From NCBI GenBank assembly GCA_902783785.1, contig CACZSH010000046.1:1-35251 (forward strand): a stretch of DNA of 35,251 bases. Direction: 5' to 3'. Each line of letters opens with the position of its first letter. Position 1 is the stretch's first letter. The stretch comes from an uncultured bacterium. GTDB taxonomy: Bacteria; Cyanobacteriota; Vampirovibrionia; Gastranaerophilales; Gastranaerophilaceae. This document shows positions 18,182 through 25,628 of this stretch, piece by piece. The notes under the pieces are model-generated. The model worked only from the letters and a program-made list of their open reading frames with translations. It was not told the origin of the DNA and did not search any database. A program made the position numbers and the translations under genes.

Positions 18182-18357
18182 TGCAACCTTTATATCGGAA
18201 ATGAAAAATATGTTCCGAAGGCTTTTATAAAAAATAAAGAAATACGATAATTAAAATACGGCATTTGTGACAAATTTTTAATGGTGATTTAATTTTGGTA
18301 GATTCATATACCCGTGATGATTGGACAGGAGTATATGTCTATTACAGACATAAATAA
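18182..18357 (+). pseudogene. Possible gene relic after the LD-carboxypeptidase
   Basis: Directly after the stop, the same frame reads NLYIGNEKYVPKAFIKNKEI to a stop at 18248-18250. It continues as LKYGICDKFL, and after a shift of one base reads NGDLILVDSYTRDDWTGVYV to a stop at 18355-18357. The composition looks protein-like and would be explained by a decayed gene with one nonsense and one frameshift mutation. No family was recognised, and the reading could be chance in AT-rich DNA. Nothing else was seen between 18182 and 18384. Confidence 0.25.
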
Positions 18358-18384
18358 ATTTAGTATAACTGTAGATATTGTAAT

Positions 18385-18423
18385 AAAAAAAGGCTATTCA
18401 ATTTTTGTGAATAGCCTTTTTTT
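18385..18423. terminator. Strong bidirectional intrinsic terminator
   Basis: A perfect 16-bp stem (18385-18400 with 18408-18423), a 7-base loop, and seven A and seven T at its ends. It follows the small-protein gene on the minus strand and can also stop readthrough from the plus strand. Confidence 0.9.
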
Positions 18424-18437
18424 ATCTGATAATAATT

Positions 18438-18590
18438 TTATTTTGTTCCCAACATTCTTCTATACCAAGTGAAAGAATCAACTTCAATACCATTAAATGT
18501 TGTTTTTAGGCATTGTTTCTTTAAATATGCTTCAAATTCATCTTTACTGCTTGATTGTGCTTGAGTTTTTTGTTGAGTTTTTGTCATCAT
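18438..18590 (-). CDS. 50-residue small protein, unknown function
   Basis: ATG ATG at 18590-18585 is preceded by AAGGAG with six bases between, the best ribosome site in this part of the window. It begins MMTKTQQKTQAQSSSKDEFE, is Gln/Thr/Ser/Lys-rich at the N-terminus, then has a helical part with one Cys (KKQCLKTTFNG) and ends FTWYRRMLGTK. There is no signal peptide or membrane segment. A strong terminator lies 15 bases beyond the stop, so this looks like a genuine short gene. It is downstream of rimI and bioY on the same strand, with 117 bp between it and bioY; that gap (18591-18707) is AT-rich with no clear promoter. Function unknown; it could be a regulator or a modified peptide. Confidence 0.7.
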   Translation of the reverse strand: MMTKTQQKTQAQSSSKDEFEAYLKKQCLKTTFNGIEVDSFTWYRRMLGTK

Positions 18591-18707
18591 GCTTTTCTCC
18601 TTGTTTTTTTTCTTATGATTATTTAAGGAGCCTAAATATAAAAATTGCCAAAATATTTTTAATTATTAAAAAATCTTAACAACTATAAATGTAGTAAAAG
18701 GCATTGT

Positions 18708-19367
18708 TTAGCACATTATAAGCCATAATATTCTTTTTGCTAAATTTGACATTAATATTGCAATTAAGCTGAAAATTAAATCATATAAAATTTTCCAACC
18801 GCTTTGTTTTATTATTGTTCCAACTATGCTTAAATCATCTCCGGAACTTATAATTCCAATAAATGCAGAATATATTATACCAATAAAATGGATTGTTAAT
18901 ACGCCTATTATTGTTGCTTTTAGAATATTTTTTATATTAAACCCATGATTCAATATGGTGCCTGTTAAAAATACAGAAGGAATATATGCCAAAATATATC
19001 CAAAATTGTATGCAAGGATGTACTTTATTCCACCACCGAGGGCGAATATCGGATAAAAAAATAAACCCAAAGTTATGTATACAAGAACAGATAATGTTCC
19101 AAAAACTCTTCCCATTAAACCGGCAATGAATATTATTACAGGAATTTGAGGTATATATAAATATCCGTTTGAATTTTTAGTAAGACCTTCTCCTACATTA
19201 AAAATGTTGCTTGATGTATTTAAAAAATGAGGCATTTTTATTTGTGTAAATGTTGCTATTACTATTAAAAATGTACAAATACCTATCATGGTAATTGTTC
19301 CAAGAGTTATTTTGATAGGTTCTCCTTTATATTTAAATATTTCTAATTGGTTTTCCGGTCTTCTCAT
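18708..19367 (-). CDS. bioY: Biotin transporter BioY-family substrate-binding membrane protein
   Basis: 219 residues with about six membrane helices. This is the S component of ECF-type biotin uptake, which binds biotin in the membrane and works alone or with EcfT/EcfA. The family region is IPVIIFIAGLMGRVFGTLSV, then ITLGLFFYPIFALGGGIKYI and FGYILAYIPSVFLTG. No ATPase or EcfT gene is adjacent, and no biotin-protein-ligase operator was recognised upstream. It starts one base after the rimI stop, so translation is coupled. Confidence 0.85.
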   Translation of the reverse strand: MRRPENQLEIFKYKGEPIKITLGTITMIGICTFLIVIATFTQIKMPHFLNTSSNIFNVGEGLTKNSNGYLYIPQIPVIIFIAGLMGRVFGTLSVLVYITLGLFFYPIFALGGGIKYILAYNFGYILAYIPSVFLTGTILNHGFNIKNILKATIIGVLTIHFIGIIYSAFIGIISSGDDLSIVGTIIKQSGWKILYDLIFSLIAILMSNLAKRILWLIMC

Positions 19368-19368
19368 G

Positions 19369-19902
19369 TTATTTTATATTTATTCGTGAATTGAGTTTCG
19401 TTGTTTGTTCTTCAAATTTTAACTTAAATTTATCCCAAAAAATATTTTCTGTCCACATTATTAATGCATCTTCATTATTATCTTGATAATAATTTTTTCT
19501 TGTTCCTAATGATTTAAATTGATATTTTTCATAAAGCTTTATGGCAGGTTCATTTGAAATTCTTACTTCTAGCGTTATATATTTGATTTTTTCTTTATAA
19601 CACTGTTTTATCAAGTAGGCTAATAGTGCTTCTCCGACAGATTTTTTTCTTATGTCTGGTGAAACTGAAACATTTGTTATATGTGCTTCATCTATTATAA
19701 ACCAGCTTCCAATATAGCCTAAGACATTATTATTGTTATCTTTTGCAACGTAGTATCTGGCAATATTATTAGAAACTTCTGAATAAAAAGAATCTTTTGA
19801 CCAATGGTGTTCGCCATACGAGGCTTTTTCTATTTCAAAAATCCCATCAACATCTGCAGTTGTCATTTCATCTATTTTTATAGTTAATTTTTCTGGATTC
19901 AT
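19369..19902 (-). CDS. rimI: Ribosomal protein bS18 N-alanine acetyltransferase (RimI-like GNAT)
   Basis: 177 residues. GNAT fold with the acetyl-CoA pyrophosphate loop at VSPDIRKKSVGEALL (family Q/RxxGxG/A), preceded by HITNVSVSP, and the C-terminal RISNEPAIKLYEKYQFKSLG with RKNYY typical of RimI. It acetylates the N-terminal alanine of S18. The tail beyond about residue 150 is longer than in E. coli RimI and ends in a charged helix. It is the first gene before bioY, and TAGAAT six bases before ATG suggests a leaderless transcript. Confidence 0.85.
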   Translation of the reverse strand: MNPEKLTIKIDEMTTADVDGIFEIEKASYGEHHWSKDSFYSEVSNNIARYYVAKDNNNNVLGYIGSWFIIDEAHITNVSVSPDIRKKSVGEALLAYLIKQCYKEKIKYITLEVRISNEPAIKLYEKYQFKSLGTRKNYYQDNNEDALIMWTENIFWDKFKLKFEEQTTKLNSRINIK

Positions 19903-19908
19903 AGACTT

Positions 19909-19914
19909 ATTCTA
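19909..19914 (-). promoter_or_regulatory. -10 element of rimI, predicted leaderless
   Basis: TAGAAT (five of six) on the minus strand, six bases from the rimI ATG at 19902. No convincing -35 is seen. It lies in the 40-bp gap shared with the divergent radical SAM gene. Confidence 0.45.
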
Positions 19915-19930
19915 TCATGAAAAATTGATG

Positions 19931-19936
19931 TATAAT
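19931..19936 (+). promoter_or_regulatory. -10 element of the radical SAM gene, predicted leaderless
   Basis: Perfect TATAAT with six bases to the ATG at 19943. There is no Shine-Dalgarno and no good -35. It supports 19943 as the start rather than ATG 19928 or TTG 19925. Confidence 0.55.
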
Positions 19937-19942
19937 TATTTT

Positions 19943-21001
19943 ATGATTAAATATTCAAATCTATTTGATTATATAAGAAATTTATACGCTTTGCCTACGT
20001 ATTTAGGTTTGGCTAATAATTTGCCTCTTAGATATTTTTTAGAATTAACCTATCGTTGTAATTTATCTTGTCCATATTGTTATGTTGGTAATGACAGAAA
20101 TAAAAATGAACTTTCGACAGAAGGGTGGATTAAGATTATAAATCAACTGCCAAAATATTCTATTGCCACTCTTGTTGGTGGAGAACCAACATTGAGGCTT
20201 GATTTTGGAGATATTTTTAATGCTGTTTCAAAGCATTTAAACGGCAAAGTTACTGTTGTTTCAAACGGATACTTGTTAAATAACGATATTATAAAATTAT
20301 TTGATAATAAAAAGCTACTGTTACTTTCGGTTTCTATTGACGGATTTGGGAAAATTCATGATGAAAATAGAAATAAAAACGGTTTGTTTGATAAAGTCGT
20401 TTCTAATTTAGACAATGTTTTGAATTTAAATAAAAGACCAAAAATTGATATTAAGACTATTGTTTTGGAAAACAATCTTGATGATTTGCCAAAAATCTAT
20501 AAGTATTGTTCTGATAAGGGTTTTGAATTTTTATCTTTGTCATTTTTGCGTTCAAACAATTTAAAACAAAATTCTGTTTTAAGAGAATTTTTAACCGAAG
20601 AATTTTACGAAAAATCCGAACATAAATTATATTTTGATTTAAAACATTTTAAAGAAGTTTATAAAGAACTTGAAAGTCTTAGAAAAAAATCAAAATGTGA
20701 AATAAGATTTGCTCCAAAATTTGATTATTTAAAAGATATTATTGAAAAAATAGAAGATTTTTACTTAAAAGAAAAAGATTTTAAAAATTTATACAAACCT
20801 TGTACATTTCCGTTTTCTGATGCTTTTATAACCCCTGAAGGGTTTGTATACCCATGTTTATCAGTCAAAATGGGTGATTTAAAAGAAAACACTTTAAAAG
20901 AAATTTTTGGCATGCAAAAATATAAAGATTTTCGAACCAAAATAAAAAAATACGGATATTTACCTTGTTGTGATATGTGCTGTGAGCTTTGTGTAAAGTA
21001 G
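19943..21001 (+). CDS. Radical SAM/SPASM domain protein
   Basis: 352 residues. The iron-sulfur cluster motif CX3CX2C is at C39, C43 and C46 (TYRCNLSCPYCYVG), with GGEPTLR as the SAM-binding motif and VVSNGYLL downstream. The C-terminus has a SPASM-type cysteine set: CTFPFSDAFITPEGFVYPC, then PCCDMCCELC at the very end. Relatives mature ribosomally made peptides, activate sulfatases or make cofactors such as PQQ. No obvious precursor peptide is adjacent on the same strand; the 50-residue protein at 18438-18590 is the nearest small gene. Substrate unknown. Confidence 0.85.
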   Translation: MIKYSNLFDYIRNLYALPTYLGLANNLPLRYFLELTYRCNLSCPYCYVGNDRNKNELSTEGWIKIINQLPKYSIATLVGGEPTLRLDFGDIFNAVSKHLNGKVTVVSNGYLLNNDIIKLFDNKKLLLLSVSIDGFGKIHDENRNKNGLFDKVVSNLDNVLNLNKRPKIDIKTIVLENNLDDLPKIYKYCSDKGFEFLSLSFLRSNNLKQNSVLREFLTEEFYEKSEHKLYFDLKHFKEVYKELESLRKKSKCEIRFAPKFDYLKDIIEKIEDFYLKEKDFKNLYKPCTFPFSDAFITPEGFVYPCLSVKMGDLKENTLKEIFGMQKYKDFRTKIKKYGYLPCCDMCCELCVK

Positions 21002-21016
21002 ATTTTGACGTTTACT

Positions 21017-21048
21017 GTACGTATTTTTACGTACGTAATTTTACGTAA
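21017..21048. promoter_or_regulatory. Four TACGTA boxes upstream of the phage-like block
   Basis: TACGTA occurs at 21018, 21028, 21032 and 21042, so pairs are ten bases apart. They form an inverted repeat (21017-21023 with 21028-21034), a perfect 12-bp palindrome TTACGTACGTAA (21027-21038) and a TTACGTAA (21041-21048). They end about 36 bases upstream of a -10 hexamer, an activator-like position. Confidence 0.6.
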
Positions 21049-21084
21049 GTATTTTTGCGGACTTTTTTTATTTTGAAAATACGC

Positions 21085-21090
21085 TATACT
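21085..21090 (+). promoter_or_regulatory. Putative -10 element of the phage-like operon
   Basis: TATACT (five of six) with no recognisable -35 at the right distance, as expected for an activator-dependent promoter. The leader to the first gene would be about 180 bases. It holds a short imperfect hairpin around GGAGG (21126-21145) and a CGATATCG palindrome (21171-21178), and no gene. Confidence 0.4.
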
Positions 21091-21275
21091 AATATTGTTG
21101 AGTTCGAAATACTGATGAATACTTGGTAAAGGAGGCTTTCTACCGCTAGTTTTGTTTGCAAAATTTTAATCGATATCGTTTTAATTTGAAAATATATTAA
21201 ATGATTTAAGTTATTAATACGTGATAATAAAAATAGGAAGATATTTGATTAAAGATTTTACACGAAAGAGAAAAT

Positions 21276-21464
21276 ATGAAATTATCGAAAAGAGAAATTC
21301 GGATATTAGAACTGCTATGTGACGGGTATTCTGATAAAGAAATAGCAAAAAAATTAAAGAATTCTCCAAGAACAATACAAACTCATATTACAAGACTTGT
21401 TTTAAAATTGAATGCAAGAAATAGAACTGCGGCAGTAGCAATTTATCTTAGAAATATGCCATAG
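21276..21464 (+). CDS. Stand-alone LuxR/GerE-type DNA-binding protein
   Basis: 62 residues consisting only of a GerE helix-turn-helix: KLSKREIRILELLCDGYSDK, then the recognition part SPRTIQTHITRLVLKLNARN. No receiver or autoinducer domain is attached. It resembles the C-terminal domain of the host response regulator at 3209-3892. It is the first gene after the TACGTA boxes and lies 20 bp before the amidase, so it probably regulates the phage-like operon. An autoactivator is my preferred reading, while sigma-factor-like alternatives are less likely. GAAAGAG precedes the ATG. Confidence 0.82.
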   Translation: MKLSKREIRILELLCDGYSDKEIAKKLKNSPRTIQTHITRLVLKLNARNRTAAVAIYLRNMP

Positions 21465-21484
21465 ATTTTACATAAGGGGTAAAA

Positions 21485-21991
21485 ATGAAACGTATTATAT
21501 TGCATTGGACTGCGGGTGGGCCTGTACCTAATTCGCATGAATTGGAGTGCTATCATTTTTTGATAGATTCTTTGGGTAATGTTAAACACGGTAAATTTAA
21601 ACCGGAAGCAAATTTGAATTGCAGAGAAGGTATGTATGCAGCACACACAGGTGGTGGTAATACCGGTTCAATAGGGGTTGCTTTATGCGGAATGTTAAAC
21701 TTTAAAGATAAGCATAGAATTGGTAGTTGTCCTATAACAAGAGTTCAGTTTGAGTCTGCAATGAAATTATGTGCAGAATTATCTTTAAAATATCAAATTC
21801 CGGTTAAAAGTACAAATATTATGACTCACTATGAGTTTGGGAAAATCCATCCTTCATCAACGAGCAGAGGAAAAATTGATATTACGTTTTTACCTCCGTT
21901 TTCTTGGCTTGAAAAAGATGAAATAGGTAAATTTATACGTTCAAAAATTAAATGGTATATATATCAAATACAAAATCAGGGAGTAAATTAA
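21485..21991 (+). CDS. N-acetylmuramoyl-L-alanine amidase (Amidase_2 endolysin)
   Basis: 168 residues. A zinc hydrolase that cuts the amide between muramic acid and the stem peptide. Predicted zinc ligands are H7 (ILHWTAGG), H115 (MTHYEFG) and D132 in RGKIDI, with K130 as the catalytic lysine, and AAHTGGGNTGSIGVAL is the family core. There is no signal peptide, so release would need a holin; a holin-like protein is encoded downstream. No cell-wall-binding domain follows the catalytic domain. AAGGGG precedes the ATG, and the stop TAA overlaps the ATG of the next gene (TAATG). Confidence 0.9.
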   Translation: MKRIILHWTAGGPVPNSHELECYHFLIDSLGNVKHGKFKPEANLNCREGMYAAHTGGGNTGSIGVALCGMLNFKDKHRIGSCPITRVQFESAMKLCAELSLKYQIPVKSTNIMTHYEFGKIHPSSTSRGKIDITFLPPFSWLEKDEIGKFIRSKIKWYIYQIQNQGVN

Positions 21992-23496
21992 TGGAAACAT
22001 ATTATTATAACCTATCAGGTGGTATAAATCAGGCATCTACTAAGACAGAACTTGGTTTGAATACTAAAAATATATATTGGACTGATTCTAAAAATGTAGA
22101 AATTCTTCAAAATAGAGGTATAATCAAACAGAAAGGTAATACTGAGCTTTTAAATTTGCAATCAGAAGAAAAAATTTCAGCAATACATGAGTTGAAATAT
22201 TCTTCTAAAAGAAGATTAATCATTATTACAGCAAGCGGTTTAATTTATGTTTACAATGTTGATAATGATACTCTTATTCTGTCAGAAACCTCTGTAACAC
22301 ATAATAAAATAAATTTTACAGATTATTTGAACGGAACTCTTATTGCGTCAGATAATAACAAACTTTTATTTTTAAAAAGTGATGACAATTTTACTGTAAG
22401 TGATTGTAATTTGAAAGATTCTAATGATAATTATATTAAAACAAATATAATTGCAGTTTATAAAGGCAGAGTTTGGGCTGCAAAAGATTCTACACTTTAT
22501 TTTTCTGCCTTGGGTAAATATGATGATTTTCAAACGGCGAATGATGCTGGTTATATTAGTAATTTTTATACTAATGCTGATGAAATTTTGGCACTAAAAC
22601 CATATAAAGATTATCTTGCTATTTATAAAGAAAATGCGGTTTATTTGTTAACAGGAAGTAATCCTGATGATTTTGCAATAATTCCTTTTGCTGATAAAGG
22701 AACGTATTCAAATGATTGTGTAGTAAACGTTAATAATAAACAGTATTTTCTTACAGACGGCATTTATCCGTTAGAAGTTGGAACTCTAAATCAGATTATG
22801 ATTGGAGAGGATATTACTCATAAAATAAAGTCTGAATTTGATAATTTTGATAAAGATAGATTAAATGAAGTTTTGGCAATTCACTATGAAGCTAAAAATC
22901 AAGTTTGGTATTTTATACCATATATTAATGATGAATATTTTCATACTATTTGGATAAATGACTATGTGAATAAAGCTTGGTTTAAAAGAGTTGTTCCACA
23001 AAATATTACAACAGCTTGTATTTATAACAATAAAATATTAACAGCAGATAATTCTGGAAAAATTTACATTGAAGATTTCGGAACAACATTTAATGGCGAA
23101 CCAATTGGTTTTATGTGGAAGTCTCCATTTTTATCACTTGGAAATCCAAGTGTAAGAAAATCGATAGATGAATTTTATTTTATTCTTGATGAAACATACG
23201 AAAATAATTTTACATTCTCTGTTTATAAGAATTTTGATAGTGAAAATAAAGACGATATAGAACAAATTTATTCGACAAATTTTAATAATTTACATTGGTC
23301 TGATGATTATAAATCTTTAAATGATGTTTGGGATACTGATGAAAATATGTCTTTATGGGCAGTTAGTGCAGATGCTATGTATAAGGCAGAAATTTCAGAA
23401 GCAAATTATGCTGTTCAATTATGCGTTGAAGGTAATGATTTTGGAAGTTCTGCTGCGATTATTGGTATTGAATTTAAAGAAATTTATACAGAGTGA
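21991..23496 (+). CDS. Podoviral tail-hub / DNA-stabilisation protein (P22 gp10-like)
   Basis: 501 residues. A beta-rich protein without membrane segments, with repeating blades such as VYKGRVWAAKDSTLYFSALG, LALKPYKDYLAIYKENAVYL and VNNKQYFLTDGIYPLEVG. These resemble podoviral stabilisation proteins that plug the portal-adaptor complex after packaging. The N-terminus (YYYNLSGGINQA) also fits that family. The start at 21991 overlaps the amidase stop and has GGGAG ahead; the frame is open upstream to 21952, but that part overlaps the amidase. In P22 this protein holds the tail needle, and no needle gene is present here. Confidence 0.7.
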   Translation: METYYYNLSGGINQASTKTELGLNTKNIYWTDSKNVEILQNRGIIKQKGNTELLNLQSEEKISAIHELKYSSKRRLIIITASGLIYVYNVDNDTLILSETSVTHNKINFTDYLNGTLIASDNNKLLFLKSDDNFTVSDCNLKDSNDNYIKTNIIAVYKGRVWAAKDSTLYFSALGKYDDFQTANDAGYISNFYTNADEILALKPYKDYLAIYKENAVYLLTGSNPDDFAIIPFADKGTYSNDCVVNVNNKQYFLTDGIYPLEVGTLNQIMIGEDITHKIKSEFDNFDKDRLNEVLAIHYEAKNQVWYFIPYINDEYFHTIWINDYVNKAWFKRVVPQNITTACIYNNKILTADNSGKIYIEDFGTTFNGEPIGFMWKSPFLSLGNPSVRKSIDEFYFILDETYENNFTFSVYKNFDSENKDDIEQIYSTNFNNLHWSDDYKSLNDVWDTDENMSLWAVSADAMYKAEISEANYAVQLCVEGNDFGSSAAIIGIEFKEIYTE

Positions 23497-23542
23497 AAAC
23501 TCTGAAGTTTGTGGGTAGTTAAAACAAGAAAGGAAAAACACA

Positions 23543-24520
23543 ATGACAGAACAAACAAATGCTTATTCAGCTTTTATTCCGGAAATTTGGAGTCAAAAAT
23601 TAAACACATTGCTTGAAAAGAACTGTGTTATGCTTCAATGCGTAAACCGAAATTATGAGGGTGAAATTAAGAATCAAGGTGATAAAGTAAAAATTATTTC
23701 ACCTGCTGATGTAACGATTTCTACTTTAGGGACTGATAGTTTATCTTATAGTGAACTTTCTCCTTCTTCTCAAGATTTAGTAATTGACCAAAAAAAATAT
23801 TTTGCATTCAAAATTAATGATGTTGCTCAGGCGCAAGCAAATACTTCAATAATGGATGCACATTTAGAAAAAGCTAAAAAAGCTATTGAAGAAGTACAAG
23901 ATTCTTATCTTTTAGGTATGCATGCAAATGTTGCAGAAGGTAATATTGTAGGAAGTGATGCATCGCCAGTTGCCTTAAATAAATCAACTATTTATTCTTA
24001 CTTCGTTGAACTTGCTTTAGCTCTAAAAAATTCTGACGCCGTTTCAGGAAACAAGAAGCCTTGGGTTGTTATAAATCCGGTTATTGAATCTTATTTATTA
24101 CAATCAACAGAATTTATCGGAGCTCATAATGTTGCTGATGAAACATTGAGAGAAGGTTCAATTGGTAGAATTGCAGGCATGGATGTTCTTGTAAGTACAA
24201 ATTTAACAGCTACATCAGGTAAATTCTACGTTCTTGCTGGTACTAATGATGCAATTACGTTTGCTTCTCAATTGGCAAAAATAGAAAGTTTAAGAGATAA
24301 AGATTCATTCTCAGATTTGGTAAGAGGTTTGTATTTATATGGCGCAAAAACTGTTGTTCCAAATGCTTTGGCAAAAATGGTTGTTGCTGATCCAAGCTAT
24401 GTTGCACCTGTTACTAATACTGAAAGTGAAAATGGAGGTGATGGCACAACTACCGAAGGTAATACTCAAACTGAAGGCAATGGTACTACTGAAGGTGGTG
24501 AAACTACCGGTAACGGCTAA
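23543..24520 (+). CDS. Phage major capsid protein (P22-coat/HK97-fold type)
   Basis: 325 residues. IPEIWSQKLNTLLEKNCVML, then NRNYEGEIKNQGDKVKI, the helix LEKAKKAIEEVQDSYLLGMH and GSIGRIAGMDVLVSTNL are typical of coat proteins of podoviruses and some Firmicutes phages. The last 34 residues (292-325) are a low-complexity tail built of Thr, Glu, Gly and Asn (TTEGNTQTEGNG and similar), absent from ordinary coat proteins and probably exposed. AAAGG lies ahead of the ATG. It is followed by the holin-like gene and the scaffold. Confidence 0.85.
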   Translation: MTEQTNAYSAFIPEIWSQKLNTLLEKNCVMLQCVNRNYEGEIKNQGDKVKIISPADVTISTLGTDSLSYSELSPSSQDLVIDQKKYFAFKINDVAQAQANTSIMDAHLEKAKKAIEEVQDSYLLGMHANVAEGNIVGSDASPVALNKSTIYSYFVELALALKNSDAVSGNKKPWVVINPVIESYLLQSTEFIGAHNVADETLREGSIGRIAGMDVLVSTNLTATSGKFYVLAGTNDAITFASQLAKIESLRDKDSFSDLVRGLYLYGAKTVVPNALAKMVVADPSYVAPVTNTESENGGDGTTTEGNTQTEGNGTTEGGETTGNG

Positions 24521-24542
24521 GTTTTAAGTGAGGTTTAAATTT

Positions 24543-24791
24543 ATGTTTAAAACAATTAAGGAAACAATAAAAGAAACAGCATATTCAGCTGTGAAAATGG
24601 CAGAACTTGAATTAAGTTCCGCAACGGGAAAAGAAAAAAAAGAAAAAGCAGTAGAATTTGTAGTATCCAGAATACCTGTTGCGCAACCATTTAAGTCAAT
24701 AATTGTGATTTTGTTATCAAAATTTATTGATAAAGCTATAGAACAAGCTGTTACATATATGAAAACTGTTCAATATGAACAAGAAAGGTAA
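24543..24791 (+). CDS. Small holin-like protein (LLH-type C-terminal region)
   Basis: 82 residues. An amphipathic N-terminal helix (KTIKETIKETAYSAVKMAEL), the pattern SSATGKEKKEKAVEFV that recurs in LLH-type phage holins, then a hydrophobic stretch (PFKSIIVILLSKFIDKAIEQ). A full N-terminal transmembrane helix is missing, so membrane permeabilisation is uncertain; it may instead be a small accessory head protein. The ATG at 24543 is preferred over GTG 24528, since GAGG lies nine bases ahead. It sits unusually between coat and scaffold genes. Confidence 0.5.
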   Translation: MFKTIKETIKETAYSAVKMAELELSSATGKEKKEKAVEFVVSRIPVAQPFKSIIVILLSKFIDKAIEQAVTYMKTVQYEQER

Positions 24792-24794
24792 TTT

Positions 24795-25547
24795 ATGTTA
24801 AATAATCCAAACGATGAGTTTGTTAATTCTATGGGAGAAATAGAAGTATCACAAGACAAAACTCTTGCTGAAGATGATAATAAAGAAAATGCCAATCTCA
24901 AATATAATAACAAAGAGGAAAATCTAAAAGTTAAAGATAAGGCTTTTCACCAAATTGCACAAAAAATTCAAGAAATAGAGCGTCAAGCAAAGGAAGATGT
25001 TTCAAAAGTTGAAAATCTTTTAAATTCGGGGATTTTAAATCCAAAACTAGGGGAAAGTTTAATTCAACAAATAATAAAAAAGGGCTACGCTGAGTTACAA
25101 CAATGTGATTTAAACCCTGAAAATTTAATTAAGGAGTCAACGGATAAGAATTTAAAGCAATTTGATAAAGCGCAAGCTATTATTGAGTTTGAGAAAGAAA
25201 ACCCTGATTTCTTTAATCAAGACGGTCGTTTAGATGTTTTAAATTACATAAAATCAGGAATCCTTGAATTTGATAAACAAGAACTTGAAACTATATCAAC
25301 TCTTGTTGAAAAAATTGAGAAATCAGCAGTGGAAAGATATATAAAGCAAGTTGAATACGAAGCAAAACTTAGACAGACAAATGATGAAGCAAAGAGTAGA
25401 CTTTCTGCTAACGCACAAAATGCGAAAGATACGTCTAATAAGCAAATTGCTTTTACAAGAGATCAAATAGGGAAAATGTCATCTTCAGAATTTATTAGAA
25501 ACGAAAAACTTATAATGGAACAAGTAAAACAAGGTTTAATTCGTTAA
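24795..25547 (+). CDS. Capsid scaffolding protein
   Basis: 250 residues, highly charged, mostly helical with long coiled-coil stretches. An acidic N-terminus (EVSQDKTLAEDDNKE) and a basic C-terminal helix-turn-helix (AFTRDQIGKMSSSEFIRNEK, then QVKQGLI) are the features by which P22-type scaffolds bind coat protein. It would guide procapsid assembly and leave or be degraded before packaging. It follows the holin-like gene by 3 bp, with AAAGG as ribosome site. In P22 the scaffold precedes the coat gene; here it follows. Confidence 0.72.
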   Translation: MLNNPNDEFVNSMGEIEVSQDKTLAEDDNKENANLKYNNKEENLKVKDKAFHQIAQKIQEIERQAKEDVSKVENLLNSGILNPKLGESLIQQIIKKGYAELQQCDLNPENLIKESTDKNLKQFDKAQAIIEFEKENPDFFNQDGRLDVLNYIKSGILEFDKQELETISTLVEKIEKSAVERYIKQVEYEAKLRQTNDEAKSRLSANAQNAKDTSNKQIAFTRDQIGKMSSSEFIRNEKLIMEQVKQGLIR

Positions 25548-25562
25548 TACTCCTCCGGTTAG

Positions 25563-25598
25563 GGTTTGTACGAAAATTTATACATTTTCGTACAAACC
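25563..25598 (+). terminator. Perfect 15-bp hairpin after the scaffold gene
   Basis: Stem 25563-25577 pairs with 25584-25598 with a 6-base loop. There is no T-run after it, so it is more likely an attenuator, mRNA-stabilising or processing hairpin than a full terminator. The adaptor gene starts 31 bases on. Confidence 0.55.
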
Positions 25599-25628
25599 TG
25601 AGGTGAGCTGTTGTTAGAAAGGGTTAAT

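Noticed and set aside
18438-18590. 50-residue protein as a proven RiPP precursor for the radical SAM enzyme
   Set aside because: Two unrelated genes and opposite orientation separate them, and the peptide lacks a Cys-rich or repeated core; mentioned only as a weak possibility.
18603-18707. Possible biotin-related riboswitch or operator near bioY
   Set aside because: No conserved riboswitch fold for biotin is known, no BirA-type palindrome was found, and this region is downstream of bioY.
21126-21145. GGTA...TACC stem around GGAGG as an att site or leader-peptide ribosome site
   Set aside because: There is no matching copy at the right end of the block and no ATG at a suitable distance; kept only as an imperfect hairpin.
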